Source: an uncultured Sphingobium sp.
GTDB lineage: Bacteria; Pseudomonadota; Alphaproteobacteria; Sphingomonadales; Sphingomonadaceae
Direction of reading: 5' to 3'
Length of the DNA: 8,826 bases
Assembly: GCA_913773715.1 (NCBI GenBank)
Contig: CAJYHD010000231.1
Coordinates: 1 to 8,826, forward strand
Part shown: piece after piece, positions 1 to 6,509 of the stretch
How the letters are laid out: every line of letters starts with the position of its first letter
How positions within the stretch are numbered: position 1 is the stretch's first letter
Program-made: the position numbers and the translations under genes
The notes under the pieces: model-generated
Told to the model about the DNA's origin: nothing
Databases searched by the model: none
Seen by the model: the letters and a program-made list of their open reading frames with translations, nothing else

Positions 1-1546
1 CGAAGCGCACTAGCCCCTCAATCGGTGGCAAGGATGATCGCGATGCGGAAGTCGGCTCCGTAGGCGCGTTGAGGATATCGCCCAGTCGATCTACCGCGAG
101 CCGCGCCTGCTGGAAGTCCTGTGCCAATTGCGCCAGCCGCAACACCGGTTGCGACACCCGTCCGGCCAGCATGTTAAACGCGACTAGCATCCCAACCGTC
201 ATGTCGCCCGCGATGACCGCCTTGGCGCCGAAGAACAGGATTGCGACCGTGGTCAGCTTCGACACAAGCTGTATGGCTTGGCTGCCCCAATTGCCAAGCA
301 TCGCGGCAGAGAAACCTGCTCCGACATAGCCAGCCAGCTGACGCTCCCAGCGGTTCTGCATCTGCGGCTCAACAGCCATTGCCTTCAGCGTTTCGATGCC
401 TGTCACGCTTTCAACCAGGAAGGACTGATTTTCCGCGTGTCGACGAAATTTCTCGTCGATTCGCCGGCGCAATCCGGGCAGTACCGCAAGGCTGATCACG
501 ACATAAAGTGGGATGCTCACCAGCACCACCACCAGCAGCATTGGCGAGTACAGATACATAACGGCTAGGAACAACGTCGTAAAAAGTAGATCGAGGATGA
601 CGGTGATGGAATTAGAGGTAAGAAACGAACGTATAGTTTCCAATTCCCGCACCCGCGCAACTGTGTCACCAACACGACGGACGGAAAAATAGCTCATCGG
701 CAGAGCCTGTAGGTGCCGGAAAAGGTCCGTGCCAAGTTCTACATCGACCCGGCTGGTGGTGTGCGCAAACAGGAACTGTCGTAAACCTGATAACAATGTT
801 TCAAACACGAACACCGCCGCCAGGCCAATCGCAAGGACCTCCAAAGTGGTCAGCGATTTATGAACCAACACTTTGTCGATGACAATTTGGAAAAAGATTG
901 GCGAAATTAAGCCTAGGATTTGGATGAACAGTGATGCCAGGAAGACCTCACCGAGCAACTTCCGGTACCGGACCAAGGCCGGAATAAACCAGCTTACGTC
1001 GAAACGGCGCGCTCCTCCCGCTACGCTTTCCCTGGTGGTCAGAAGTACAATACGACCGGCATATCGCGCCTCAAATACATCTTGAGACAAGCGATCGACT
1101 GATCCCGTAATTGGATCCTGCACGAGAGCCTCGCCCTCGCCCACTCGTCCGAGCACGACGAAGTAATCGTCCATTTCCGCGATAGCCGGAAGTGGGGTAC
1201 GGGTGAGCGATGCCCAACTGGCGGTGCGGACCCGAGCACGAACCCCTTCCCGCTTGGCTAGCCTCACGAGATCATCGCTCGACGTCGGTGAACCGTGCCC
1301 CAACTCGTGCCGCAAGCGGTCCGCATCCGCCTGCCGTTCTAGAAAGCCGAGCATGACAACGAGAGCCGCCAGCCCGCTATCTACACGGTCAGAATCGCCG
1401 ACCGCTTCGTTTGCAACCGATACCACGTACGCTCCCGCTTCTTGCGCATACGCTAGGTTAGCGTTCGCATGGGCGCAAGCTGCTGGCGGACCGGCACCAA
1501 TAGAACCGCTACTCTGGATTTGATCACCCCAGATAGGGCGCATCAT
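1..1546 (-). CDS. HlyB-type type I secretion ABC transporter (permease/ATPase), C-terminal part cut off by window edge
   Basis: Inner-membrane exporter subunit of a type I secretion system, expected to power one-step export of a (typically RTX-type) protein with a membrane-fusion protein and an outer-membrane channel. The 515 visible residues contain a C39-peptidase-like domain (about 52-175) and the six-helix ABC membrane domain (about 185-480). The segments VDVELG (268-272 region), RRVGDTVARVRELE (290-303), NQSFLVESV and FNMLAGRV closely resemble my memory of E. coli HlyB. In the C39-like domain the catalytic Cys position is Ser57 (DSGLAAL) and the His position is Tyr128, so it should bind substrate rather than cleave leaders, as the HlyB CLD does. 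The nucleotide-binding domain with Walker motifs lies beyond the left edge. The start at 1546 is chosen for AAGGG 8 nt upstream; an ATG follows directly at 1543. About 50 extra residues precede the usual HlyB start, so a later start such as the GTG of residue 41 is possible. No partner genes are visible. Confidence 0.92.
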   Translation of the reverse strand, partial: MMRPIWGDQIQSSGSIGAGPPAACAHANANLAYAQEAGAYVVSVANEAVGDSDRVDSGLAALVVMLGFLERQADADRLRHELGHGSPTSSDDLVRLAKREGVRARVRTASWASLTRTPLPAIAEMDDYFVVLGRVGEGEALVQDPITGSVDRLSQDVFEARYAGRIVLLTTRESVAGGARRFDVSWFIPALVRYRKLLGEVFLASLFIQILGLISPIFFQIVIDKVLVHKSLTTLEVLAIGLAAVFVFETLLSGLRQFLFAHTTSRVDVELGTDLFRHLQALPMSYFSVRRVGDTVARVRELETIRSFLTSNSITVILDLLFTTLFLAVMYLYSPMLLVVVLVSIPLYVVISLAVLPGLRRRIDEKFRRHAENQSFLVESVTGIETLKAMAVEPQMQNRWERQLAGYVGAGFSAAMLGNWGSQAIQLVSKLTTVAILFFGAKAVIAGDMTVGMLVAFNMLAGRVSQPVLRLAQLAQDFQQARLAVDRLGDILNAPTEPTSASRSSLPPIEGLVRF

Positions 1547-1558
1547 GCTCAACCCTTA

Positions 1559-1590
1559 TGAACCGCGCCAAGTTCGTCGGAGCCTCCAAC
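1559..1590 (+). repeat. IS3-family left terminal sequence (IRL-like)
   Basis: This 32-bp stretch starts with TGAACCGC and ends with CCTCCAAC, directly ahead of an IS3-type orfA, where the left inverted repeat of such an element belongs. A related 32-bp sequence lies in inverted orientation at 7483-7514; the two match at 24 of 32 positions by eye. No convincing short target duplication is visible next to it. Confidence 0.7.
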
Positions 1591-1612
1591 TCCTGAGAAG
1601 GTGGGAGCCATT

Positions 1613-1778
1613 ATGAGCAAGAGGACGAACAAGTTTGCACCGGAGGTACGGGAACGAGCGGTGCGAATGGTGCTCAATCACGAGCGCGACCATCCATCAC
1701 GATGGGCGGTGTGGTTCTTCCATTGCGTAGAAAATCGGCTGTGCGCCGCAGACGCTGCATGAATGGGTGAAGAAGGCT
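1613..1778 (+). pseudogene. IS3-family transposase orfA, 5' remnant (frameshift and internal stop)
   Basis: OrfA of IS3-family elements is the helix-turn-helix DNA-binding part of the transposase. The ATG at 1613 opens with [20 protein letters not shown], a typical N-terminus of this family. After HPSRWA (about position 1708) the reading frame is broken by what looks like a one-base insertion. The family sequence resumes one frame over, with a TAG at 1728-1730 where a Ser codon would be expected, and continues as [16 protein letters not shown] up to about 1778. The original frame ends at a TGA at 1760-1762. The rest of orfA is missing and the sequence jumps straight into an orfB fragment, so the gene is dead. 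A GGTGGGAG Shine-Dalgarno-like stretch lies just upstream of the ATG. Confidence 0.85.
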
Positions 1779-1779
1779 G

Positions 1780-1977
1780 TCGGACTTCACCTACGTCGCG
1801 ACATGGGCGGGCTTCGTCTTCGTTGCGTTCGTCATCGACATCTCCGCCCACCGGATCGTCGGGTGGCGTGCCAGCAGGACAGCACATACCGGGTTCGCCC
1901 TGGATACGCTCGAGCAGGCGCTACATGACCGCAGAACCCATGGCCACCAGCAAACCCGGCGCTCCTCAAATGGGTAG
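1780..1977 (+). pseudogene. IS3-family transposase orfB, internal fragment (rve/DDE integrase core)
   Basis: OrfB carries the DDE catalytic core of IS3 transposase. The frame starting at 1780 reads SDFTYVATWAGFVFVAFVID, then RIVGWRASRTAH and LDTLEQALHDRR, which is the start of the integrase core of this family. The Asp in DFTYV is the expected first catalytic acid. The fragment joins directly to the orfA remnant in a different frame, so the end of orfA and roughly the first third of orfB have been lost. The resemblance fades after about 1935 and the frame stops at a TAG at 1975-1977; the other two catalytic acids are absent. The next 160 bases up to the kinase stop contain nothing I can identify. 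Confidence 0.85.
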
Positions 1978-2137
1978 CGATCTTAGCGGCCGGCTTTCTT
2001 GCGCGGAGCCATGAGGCGGCAGACCACAATTTCGATGCTGCTTTGGCGCTACGCTTCACGCCCATCCACGTCACTGGACTTCGACGGTGGGAACCCGCCG
2101 CTGCTGGCACCATTTTCCTTCCATTGGTCGACGCTGA

Positions 2138-4180
2138 TCACGGCCTACCGACCTTGATCGGTACTGCTCGTACCCCACTGCACTTGGGATATGCGGTACA
2201 GCCATAATAAGTCGATGGTCCGGTCGTAGCCTGACCCCACCGCTTGACCATCGACGAGCCGCAACACGGGCAGGTCTTCCCATGCTTCATCTTGCCGGCG
2301 TTCTTTTTAGCTTTTCGCCCTTTTGTAGCTGCCTTTGCGGAAATCTGGTTTGATCGGGTTCCTGGCGACAAGACCTGTGAGGACGTACCGGCTAAAAGCG
2401 CCAATCCGGAGATCGCCTGATCCCGGTTCCGAAGCGCGCCCGCCAGAGCCTCGTCCGTTTGGGAGGCTTGAGCCTGCAGTCCCTCGACCGCACTCCTGAG
2501 GTTATCGATCCCGCGTCGAACAGACCTCTCGAGCATGGCACGCTGACCATCGACCTTGTCCCTCGCCGTGATCTTCGCCGCTTCGAGCCGTTGAGCAGAC
2601 CGCCTGACCTTCCTCTCGGCTTTGACGGCCAGACCATCACGCCAGAACAGCAACGCAACGATGCGCTTCTCGCCAACACCAGTGATGGCGCCAAGGCGGT
2701 CACGAGTGAGGTGAACAGCGCTCGTAATTCCGTGTCGCGCAAGCGTCGCGATGAGCGCGTCACCGACACCCGCCACGCGGCTCCCCCGTAAAGATTGCCC
2801 TTCCAAGAGGCCGTTCACCTGCGCCTCGACGCTCTGCGTCGCGGCAATCCTCAAGAGATACGGTTGACGGGCATGGAAGCGCTCGAATTTCGCAATGCTA
2901 CCTTTCACCTCTTCCGACAGTCGGCTGACGTCCCATACACCAATATGCGCCCGCCATCGCATGAGAGCTCGCTCGGCCTCAATGATCGCGTTTTGTCGCC
3001 GTTCGATCAGCTTGGCAGCGTCGGTCCCCTGTGTGGACCCGACCAGATTAGTCGCCGCCTTACTCGGCTTATGTCGGCGCTCGTACCAGGCCGGCTCAAT
3101 CCCCTCCCCCGCCAGCCGTTTTGCCTGACGCACCAGCATCGCGACGTCGGCCTGAAGGCGGTCGGACAGCGAATCCGTGACGAGCGCGGGCGCGAACTTC
3201 TGCGGAATGAACATGGGCCGTCCGGTCTCGCGCTCGATCCGGCACCACGGGCACATCGTCGATACGAGGGCGATGACATGATCGGCGCGCACAGGGCATG
3301 CGATCAATCCGGTTTCCAGATCCGACAGAGCGTCGACCCACTCGGTCGCCGATGGCCGCACGGTGCTGGAAAGCAGGAATGCGCGTTCGAACAGGTGTCG
3401 GATCGCACGCGGCAGGTCGCCGAGCAACAGACTCCTGGGTGGTGGCCTGATACCGACGTCCGCGATCTGCGAGAAGGCGAAGCGCCCCTCCCGAATTGCC
3501 CGGTCAAGAGCCACCTGACGTCCGCGCGATACGCCGGAAAAGGGGTGCCGTCCCAGCATAAGCAGCTGGAACATCATCACGGCCATGCCGAAGGCGTCGT
3601 GGTTCACGGTACGGTACACATCGCTCAAGGACACGCCCTGCAGTTCGGACGGCGTATATTCGGGCATGCCGACGCGGCACCGGTGGACGCCAACCTGGAA
3701 ACTGTCGGCGTCGATCAGCTTCACTGTGCCGCGCTGCGAGACGAGGACGCCAGCGCTGTTGATATCGCCGACGACGAAGCCCGCGGCATGGATGCTTGCC
3801 ATCACCCGCGCGAAATTGAGTGCGACGCGCACAAGAAACCGCCAGTCGGCGTGCGGAAAGAACCGGCGTCGCGACGAGGCTCCGATGAGTTCGTGAATCG
3901 GCTGGTGGTCTGCCACCTGCGCCATGATGAAGCCGGCGAACCGGCCATCCGCATGCCGCACGATATCCTGCGGGAAGGTCACATCAGGACAGGCAGCAGC
4001 TGCATGCGATCCGGTCATCGCGCCAATTTTTGCCTCGCGTGCAGTATCGGGCTGGAGATAGAGTTTGACCGCACGCCCCGAACCATCGGCGACAGCATAG
4101 ATCTCGCCCTCGCCGCCACGGCCGAGGCGGGCGCCAAGTGCGAGCGGCTTACCGGCCAAGGTCAGCCGGAGCGCCGTCAT
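2138..4180 (-). CDS. yegI: YegI-like Ser/Thr protein kinase with helix-hairpin-helix and topoisomerase-type zinc finger (TerY-P triad kinase)
   Basis: Cytoplasmic eukaryotic-like Ser/Thr kinase of 680 residues, close in length to my memory of E. coli YegI. Kinase domain (about 10-290): glycine loop LGRGGEGE (19-26), Lys39 in AVKLY, catalytic-loop Asp139 in VGDIN, Asp157 in LIDADSFQ at the DFG position, and PEYTPSELQG (173-182) as the activation-segment end. CPWC (310-313) follows the kinase lobe. Residues 468-510 hold two helix-hairpin-helix-like hairpins (AGVGDAL, TGVGEKRI). Residues 515-590 look coiled-coil, 612-635 are Lys-rich, and the C-terminus is a topoisomerase I-type zinc finger (Cys637, Cys640, Cys661, Cys667). 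HhH plus this finger suggests nucleic-acid contact. The usual metal-binding Asn five residues after Asp139 is Gly144. The ATG overlaps the phosphatase stop in an ATGA, with no clear Shine-Dalgarno, so translational coupling is likely. The assignment to the yegI family is firm; strict orthology is not shown. Confidence 0.9.
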   Translation of the reverse strand: MTALRLTLAGKPLALGARLGRGGEGEIYAVADGSGRAVKLYLQPDTAREAKIGAMTGSHAAAACPDVTFPQDIVRHADGRFAGFIMAQVADHQPIHELIGASSRRRFFPHADWRFLVRVALNFARVMASIHAAGFVVGDINSAGVLVSQRGTVKLIDADSFQVGVHRCRVGMPEYTPSELQGVSLSDVYRTVNHDAFGMAVMMFQLLMLGRHPFSGVSRGRQVALDRAIREGRFAFSQIADVGIRPPPRSLLLGDLPRAIRHLFERAFLLSSTVRPSATEWVDALSDLETGLIACPVRADHVIALVSTMCPWCRIERETGRPMFIPQKFAPALVTDSLSDRLQADVAMLVRQAKRLAGEGIEPAWYERRHKPSKAATNLVGSTQGTDAAKLIERRQNAIIEAERALMRWRAHIGVWDVSRLSEEVKGSIAKFERFHARQPYLLRIAATQSVEAQVNGLLEGQSLRGSRVAGVGDALIATLARHGITSAVHLTRDRLGAITGVGEKRIVALLFWRDGLAVKAERKVRRSAQRLEAAKITARDKVDGQRAMLERSVRRGIDNLRSAVEGLQAQASQTDEALAGALRNRDQAISGLALLAGTSSQVLSPGTRSNQISAKAATKGRKAKKNAGKMKHGKTCPCCGSSMVKRWGQATTGPSTYYGCTAYPKCSGVRAVPIKVGRP

Positions 4181-4932
4181 CGCATCACGGCCAGCAACAG
4201 GGTCTTGTCATCATCCGTGCGGTCGTTGACGGCATCCGCGTCGAGAAGGCGACCGAGCGCTTCCGACAGGGAGTTGCAACGGCCCGGAGCGGCAGCGCTG
4301 ACCATCCCGCCGAACAGACGATCGAAGAAGGGGCGGTGTGCCCCCGCCGCGCCGAAATCGAGAGCCAGTCGCTCGAGCCCATCGGTGGTGACGGCAAGCC
4401 GGTCGATCGGCCAGCCGCGCAGGCGCCCGATCCGCAATTGTGGATCGGGATCGGTGACGAAGAACGTCTCGGCCGTGTATTCCCCGCCCTGCGGCCAGCT
4501 CATCACCAGAAGCGCATCTGGGGCCGAGACGCCGACGACAACCGCACCGTCGCCAACATGCGCGGTGAGGACGTCTACTGCATCACATATCGCCAGCACA
4601 AGCGTGCTGGCGAAGTCGCCGGCAGCGACACCGATGCGGTCGGCAGCGACGATGATCGCGAGGCGCGCTTCGGCAACCCAGAGTTCGATTAGCAGCGGGT
4701 TGGGCAGCACGGCATGCGCATCAATCCATGCCTTGGCCCGCTGCGAGATCGTGCGGGCAGCAATGACCGCACCGAAGCGACTATAAGGCGCGCTCCCCGC
4801 TCCATCGCAGGCGACGGCAATGAGAATGCCGCCATCGGTCGAGATAATGCGGAAAGCATCCTGTCGATGACCATTGGCGTCACGGTGCGCCGTTCCGCAC
4901 CGTGACGCAGCCGCCCAGGCCCAGCCGGCCAT
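4177..4932 (-). CDS. pphC: PP2C-family Ser/Thr phosphatase, YegK/PphC-like (TerY-P triad phosphatase)
   Basis: Metal-dependent Ser/Thr phosphatase of 251 residues (about the length of E. coli YegK/PphC), expected to reverse phosphorylation by the downstream kinase. PP2C motifs appear in order: HRDANGHRQDA (16-26), ACDGAGSAP (41-49) with the metal Asp-Gly pair, FAST (107-110), HVGDGAVV (125-132), VTTDGLERL (181-189), and DRTDDDKTLL (237-246) at the C-terminal acidic metal site. All expected acidic positions seem present, so it should be active. An in-frame ATG at 5037 would overlap the vWA gene by about 100 bp. I prefer the ATG at 4932 because it follows the vWA stop by 2 nt and places the first PP2C motif right at the N-terminus. 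The stop overlaps the kinase start by 4 nt. No signal peptide or membrane segment is visible. Confidence 0.9.
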   Translation of the reverse strand: MAGWAWAAASRCGTAHRDANGHRQDAFRIISTDGGILIAVACDGAGSAPYSRFGAVIAARTISQRAKAWIDAHAVLPNPLLIELWVAEARLAIIVAADRIGVAAGDFASTLVLAICDAVDVLTAHVGDGAVVVGVSAPDALLVMSWPQGGEYTAETFFVTDPDPQLRIGRLRGWPIDRLAVTTDGLERLALDFGAAGAHRPFFDRLFGGMVSAAAPGRCNSLSEALGRLLDADAVNDRTDDDKTLLLAVMR

Positions 4933-4934
4933 GA

Positions 4935-5633
4935 TCAGACGATCGTGGCCCAGCCGGCAGGCCCGGCGGGATTGGCGAGCGCGACCGGCGTACCCGCAGT
5001 CGAACGCGATACCGCCGACAGCGAGCTCGACAGCCAACGGAACAGGTCTTCGAAGCGGAGGCCCCGCAGCATGACGGGCTCGGCGACCGCGATACGCGCC
5101 AGGATGTTCATGTCAGCACCGTCGACCCCGACCGCGAAGAAACTGAAGCTGCGGCGCGCCTCGCCCTGCTGCACCCGCTGCGCCGCCTTCTCCCACCGGT
5201 CGGTCGGCTGCCCATCGGTAATGAGGAAAATCATCGGCCGGTACGCCGGGACGCCGTTGGACCGGTATTGCGTCTGACGGGCGGTGAGGAGATCAATGCC
5301 GAGATCGAGCGCGGCGCCCATTGGCGTGCCACCATTGGCTTTCAGCGGCTGTGGCTGGAAAGCCTCTGCCGAGACGAATTCTTGGACAACGTCCGCGGTT
5401 TCACCGAATTTGACGACCGCGACTTCGACCCGCTTGGCAGCCAGCCGGTCGTCGCGCAGCGCGTCGGCAAAGGCGCGCAGTCCGGAATTGAGGGCAGCGA
5501 TCGGTTCGCCCTTCATCGATCCCGACGTGTCGAGGAGCAGCACACAGGCCGCTCGCGGCTCCGGGTTGTCCGCGAAGTCCAGGTCACCGAACGGCTGCTG
5601 GTCGTCGGACAGGTCGCGCGAGAAATCGTCCAT
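4935..5633 (-). CDS. yegL: von Willebrand factor A domain protein, TerY/YegL-like (TerY-P triad)
   Basis: Soluble vWA-domain protein of 232 residues. TerY/YegL proteins accompany a PP2C phosphatase and a kinase in phosphorylation triads, probably as a metal-dependent protein-protein interaction scaffold; the exact role is not established. The metal-ion-dependent adhesion site is complete: DTSGSM (35-40), Thr103 in NGGTPMG, and Asp140 in LITDGQPTD. The Rossmann-like core runs from CVLLLD (30-35) to FSFFAVGV (163-170). The 20-residue N-terminal tail is acidic (DLSDDQQPFGDLDFADN), and the C-terminus is Ala/Pro/Gly-rich after residue 212. The start at 5633 is well fixed by a perfect AGGAGG 5 nt upstream. 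It is the first gene of the vWA-phosphatase-kinase operon, with 2 nt to the next start. No secretion signal is visible, in line with a cytoplasmic role. Confidence 0.92.
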   Translation of the reverse strand: MDDFSRDLSDDQQPFGDLDFADNPEPRAACVLLLDTSGSMKGEPIAALNSGLRAFADALRDDRLAAKRVEVAVVKFGETADVVQEFVSAEAFQPQPLKANGGTPMGAALDLGIDLLTARQTQYRSNGVPAYRPMIFLITDGQPTDRWEKAAQRVQQGEARRSFSFFAVGVDGADMNILARIAVAEPVMLRGLRFEDLFRWLSSSLSAVSRSTAGTPVALANPAGPAGWATIV

Positions 5634-5638
5634 GATGG

Positions 5639-5644
5639 CCTCCT
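5639..5644 (-). promoter_or_regulatory. Strong ribosome binding site of the vWA gene
   Basis: On the minus strand this is AGGAGG, 5 nt before the ATG at 5633. It settles the start of the vWA gene and is the only strong Shine-Dalgarno within the triad; the phosphatase and kinase appear to rely on coupling. Confidence 0.75.
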
Positions 5645-5690
5645 GAGGTTCCGGTCAGCGCCAGACATGCAGCGCCGCCTCCTGACCCAG

Positions 5691-5719
5691 GACATAGGCC
5701 AGCCTCAGGCAGGTGTCAA
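5691..5719 (-). promoter_or_regulatory. Candidate sigma70-type promoter of the vWA-phosphatase-kinase operon
   Basis: Read on the minus strand, a perfect TTGACA (5719-5714) is followed after exactly 17 nt by TATGTC (5696-5691), a weak -10 match with the key TA start. Transcription would begin near 5684 and give a leader of about 50 nt before the vWA ATG, including the AGGAGG. It lies in the only sizeable gap between the triad and the gene upstream. This is a visual match only. Confidence 0.45.
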
Positions 5720-5720
5720 G

Positions 5721-5746
5721 TATTCGGGTTCGCAAGGAGCCGAATA
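5721..5746. promoter_or_regulatory. Inverted repeat TATTCGG-N12-CCGAATA next to the -35 box (possible operator)
   Basis: Perfect 7-bp arms at 5721-5727 and 5740-5746 with a 12-nt spacer, between the stop of the 229-residue gene and the TTGACA box. There is no T-run on either side that would make it a standard intrinsic terminator. Its place just upstream of the -35 box fits a regulator-binding site for the triad operon. A weak transcription-termination hairpin for the upstream gene is the alternative. Confidence 0.4.
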
Positions 5747-5747
5747 G

Positions 5748-6437
5748 TCAGTACTTTCGAGTGGCCCCCTCTGTGACCCTTTTGAAGCCAGGCTCATCGG
5801 CCTTTCTTTCCACATCTGCGATGAATGAGAGTCGGGCGCTGTCATCCATCAAGCGCCGATTGCCGAGCCAGCGCCACATCGCCGCAGCCGCCGTTGGCAC
5901 GTCGATTGCCAGCCGGGCGCCAGCGGCCTGCATGGAATTGCCCCATACGTCCGTCATTCGCCCTCGTTCGACGAAAAACACTTTTCGCCTAATGTCCTGA
6001 TCCGGATCGGCAACCGGAAGAGCATCGCGTATTTCGCCGGGCAATACGACGGCCATCAGGTCGCCGTGTCCCGCCTCATGTCGGTCGGGCTCGATTAGCC
6101 GAGCCGCGATCCCGCGTAAGAAGTTGAGCTCGTTATTCCGGACAAGGGCGATCGCGAGACTGGGCGGCAAATGCGTGTCAATGAGCAGCAGGACCACAAG
6201 CAGGCGGCAGCACTGGCGTAACGTGTACCCCCGGCGGAGTGCGGGATCCTCTCGCATCGACGCGGGCCAGTCGTAGCGGGCGAGCTGCTTCAGCCGTGAT
6301 CTCAGTCGGCTGCGCACTTCGTCGCTAAGATCCGGGTACGGATCTAAGCGCTTGCCGTCCGGATCCGCCGACAGGACGATAAAGGCAAGGTCCTCCAGGT
6401 AGGCAGACGACAGGCGCGGCAGATCGTGTTCGGTCAT
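5748..6437 (-). CDS. Hypothetical protein, 229 residues, possible MerR-like helix-turn-helix segment
   Basis: I do not recognise this protein. The frame is clean, codon use resembles its neighbours, and it reads toward the triad, 114 bp from the vWA start. Residues 1-60 are charged (PDLSDEVRSRLRSRLKQLARY). Residues 70-112 (GYTLRQCCRLLVVLL, then PPSLAIALVR) have the spacing of a MerR-type DNA-binding helical segment: an aromatic-Thr-x-x-Gln start, a hydrophobic helix, a 'PPSLA' turn and a second helix. This is a weak likeness, and the stretch could instead be a buried helix pair. Residues 125-170 look strand-rich (LMAVVLPGE, RKVFFVERGR), and the C-terminus is helical with WRWLGNRRL. No membrane segment or signal peptide is convincing. 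The start has only a poor Shine-Dalgarno. If it is a regulator, the inverted repeat at 5721-5746 is an obvious candidate target. Confidence 0.75.
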   Translation of the reverse strand: MTEHDLPRLSSAYLEDLAFIVLSADPDGKRLDPYPDLSDEVRSRLRSRLKQLARYDWPASMREDPALRRGYTLRQCCRLLVVLLLIDTHLPPSLAIALVRNNELNFLRGIAARLIEPDRHEAGHGDLMAVVLPGEIRDALPVADPDQDIRRKVFFVERGRMTDVWGNSMQAAGARLAIDVPTAAAAMWRWLGNRRLMDDSARLSFIADVERKADEPGFKRVTEGATRKY

Positions 6438-6509
6438 GCCACGTGCTACCTAGCGCTATCATCGGAGGAAAGCCGCACGACTTACCGATCGTGATCCTTA
6501 TGCGCGGAC

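Noticed and set aside
2146..2163. Perfect stem-loop TACCGA-N6-TCGGTA at the 3' end of the kinase gene, considered as a terminator
   Set aside because: It lies within the last codons of the gene, has a short stem and is not followed by a T-run on the minus strand. A weak role in mRNA end stability cannot be excluded.
1928..2208. Plus-strand frame open through the gap after the IS remnant (AILAAGFLARSHEAADHNF and onward)
   Set aside because: It has no start codon, runs into the 3' end of the kinase gene on the other strand and resembles no family I know. It could be a gene scrap but there is no evidence for it.
3964..3971. TATCCTGC, identical to an IncP-type nick core
   Set aside because: It lies inside the kinase coding sequence without an adjacent relaxase-type inverted repeat and far from the tra genes. 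An 8-mer is expected by chance at this scale; CATCCTGT near 4858 in the phosphatase gene is a similar case.
2795..4786. Long plus-strand open frame of about 660 codons opposite the kinase and phosphatase genes
   Set aside because: It is exactly antisense to two genes with clear domain motifs. Its translation is rich in Arg, His, Pro and Ser with no family likeness, and GC-rich coding DNA often leaves the opposite strand open.
4930..5037. Upstream in-frame ATG at 5037 for the phosphatase gene
   Set aside because: It would add 35 Arg-rich residues overlapping the end of the vWA gene. The ATG at 4932, 2 nt after the vWA stop, gives the usual family length and N-terminus.
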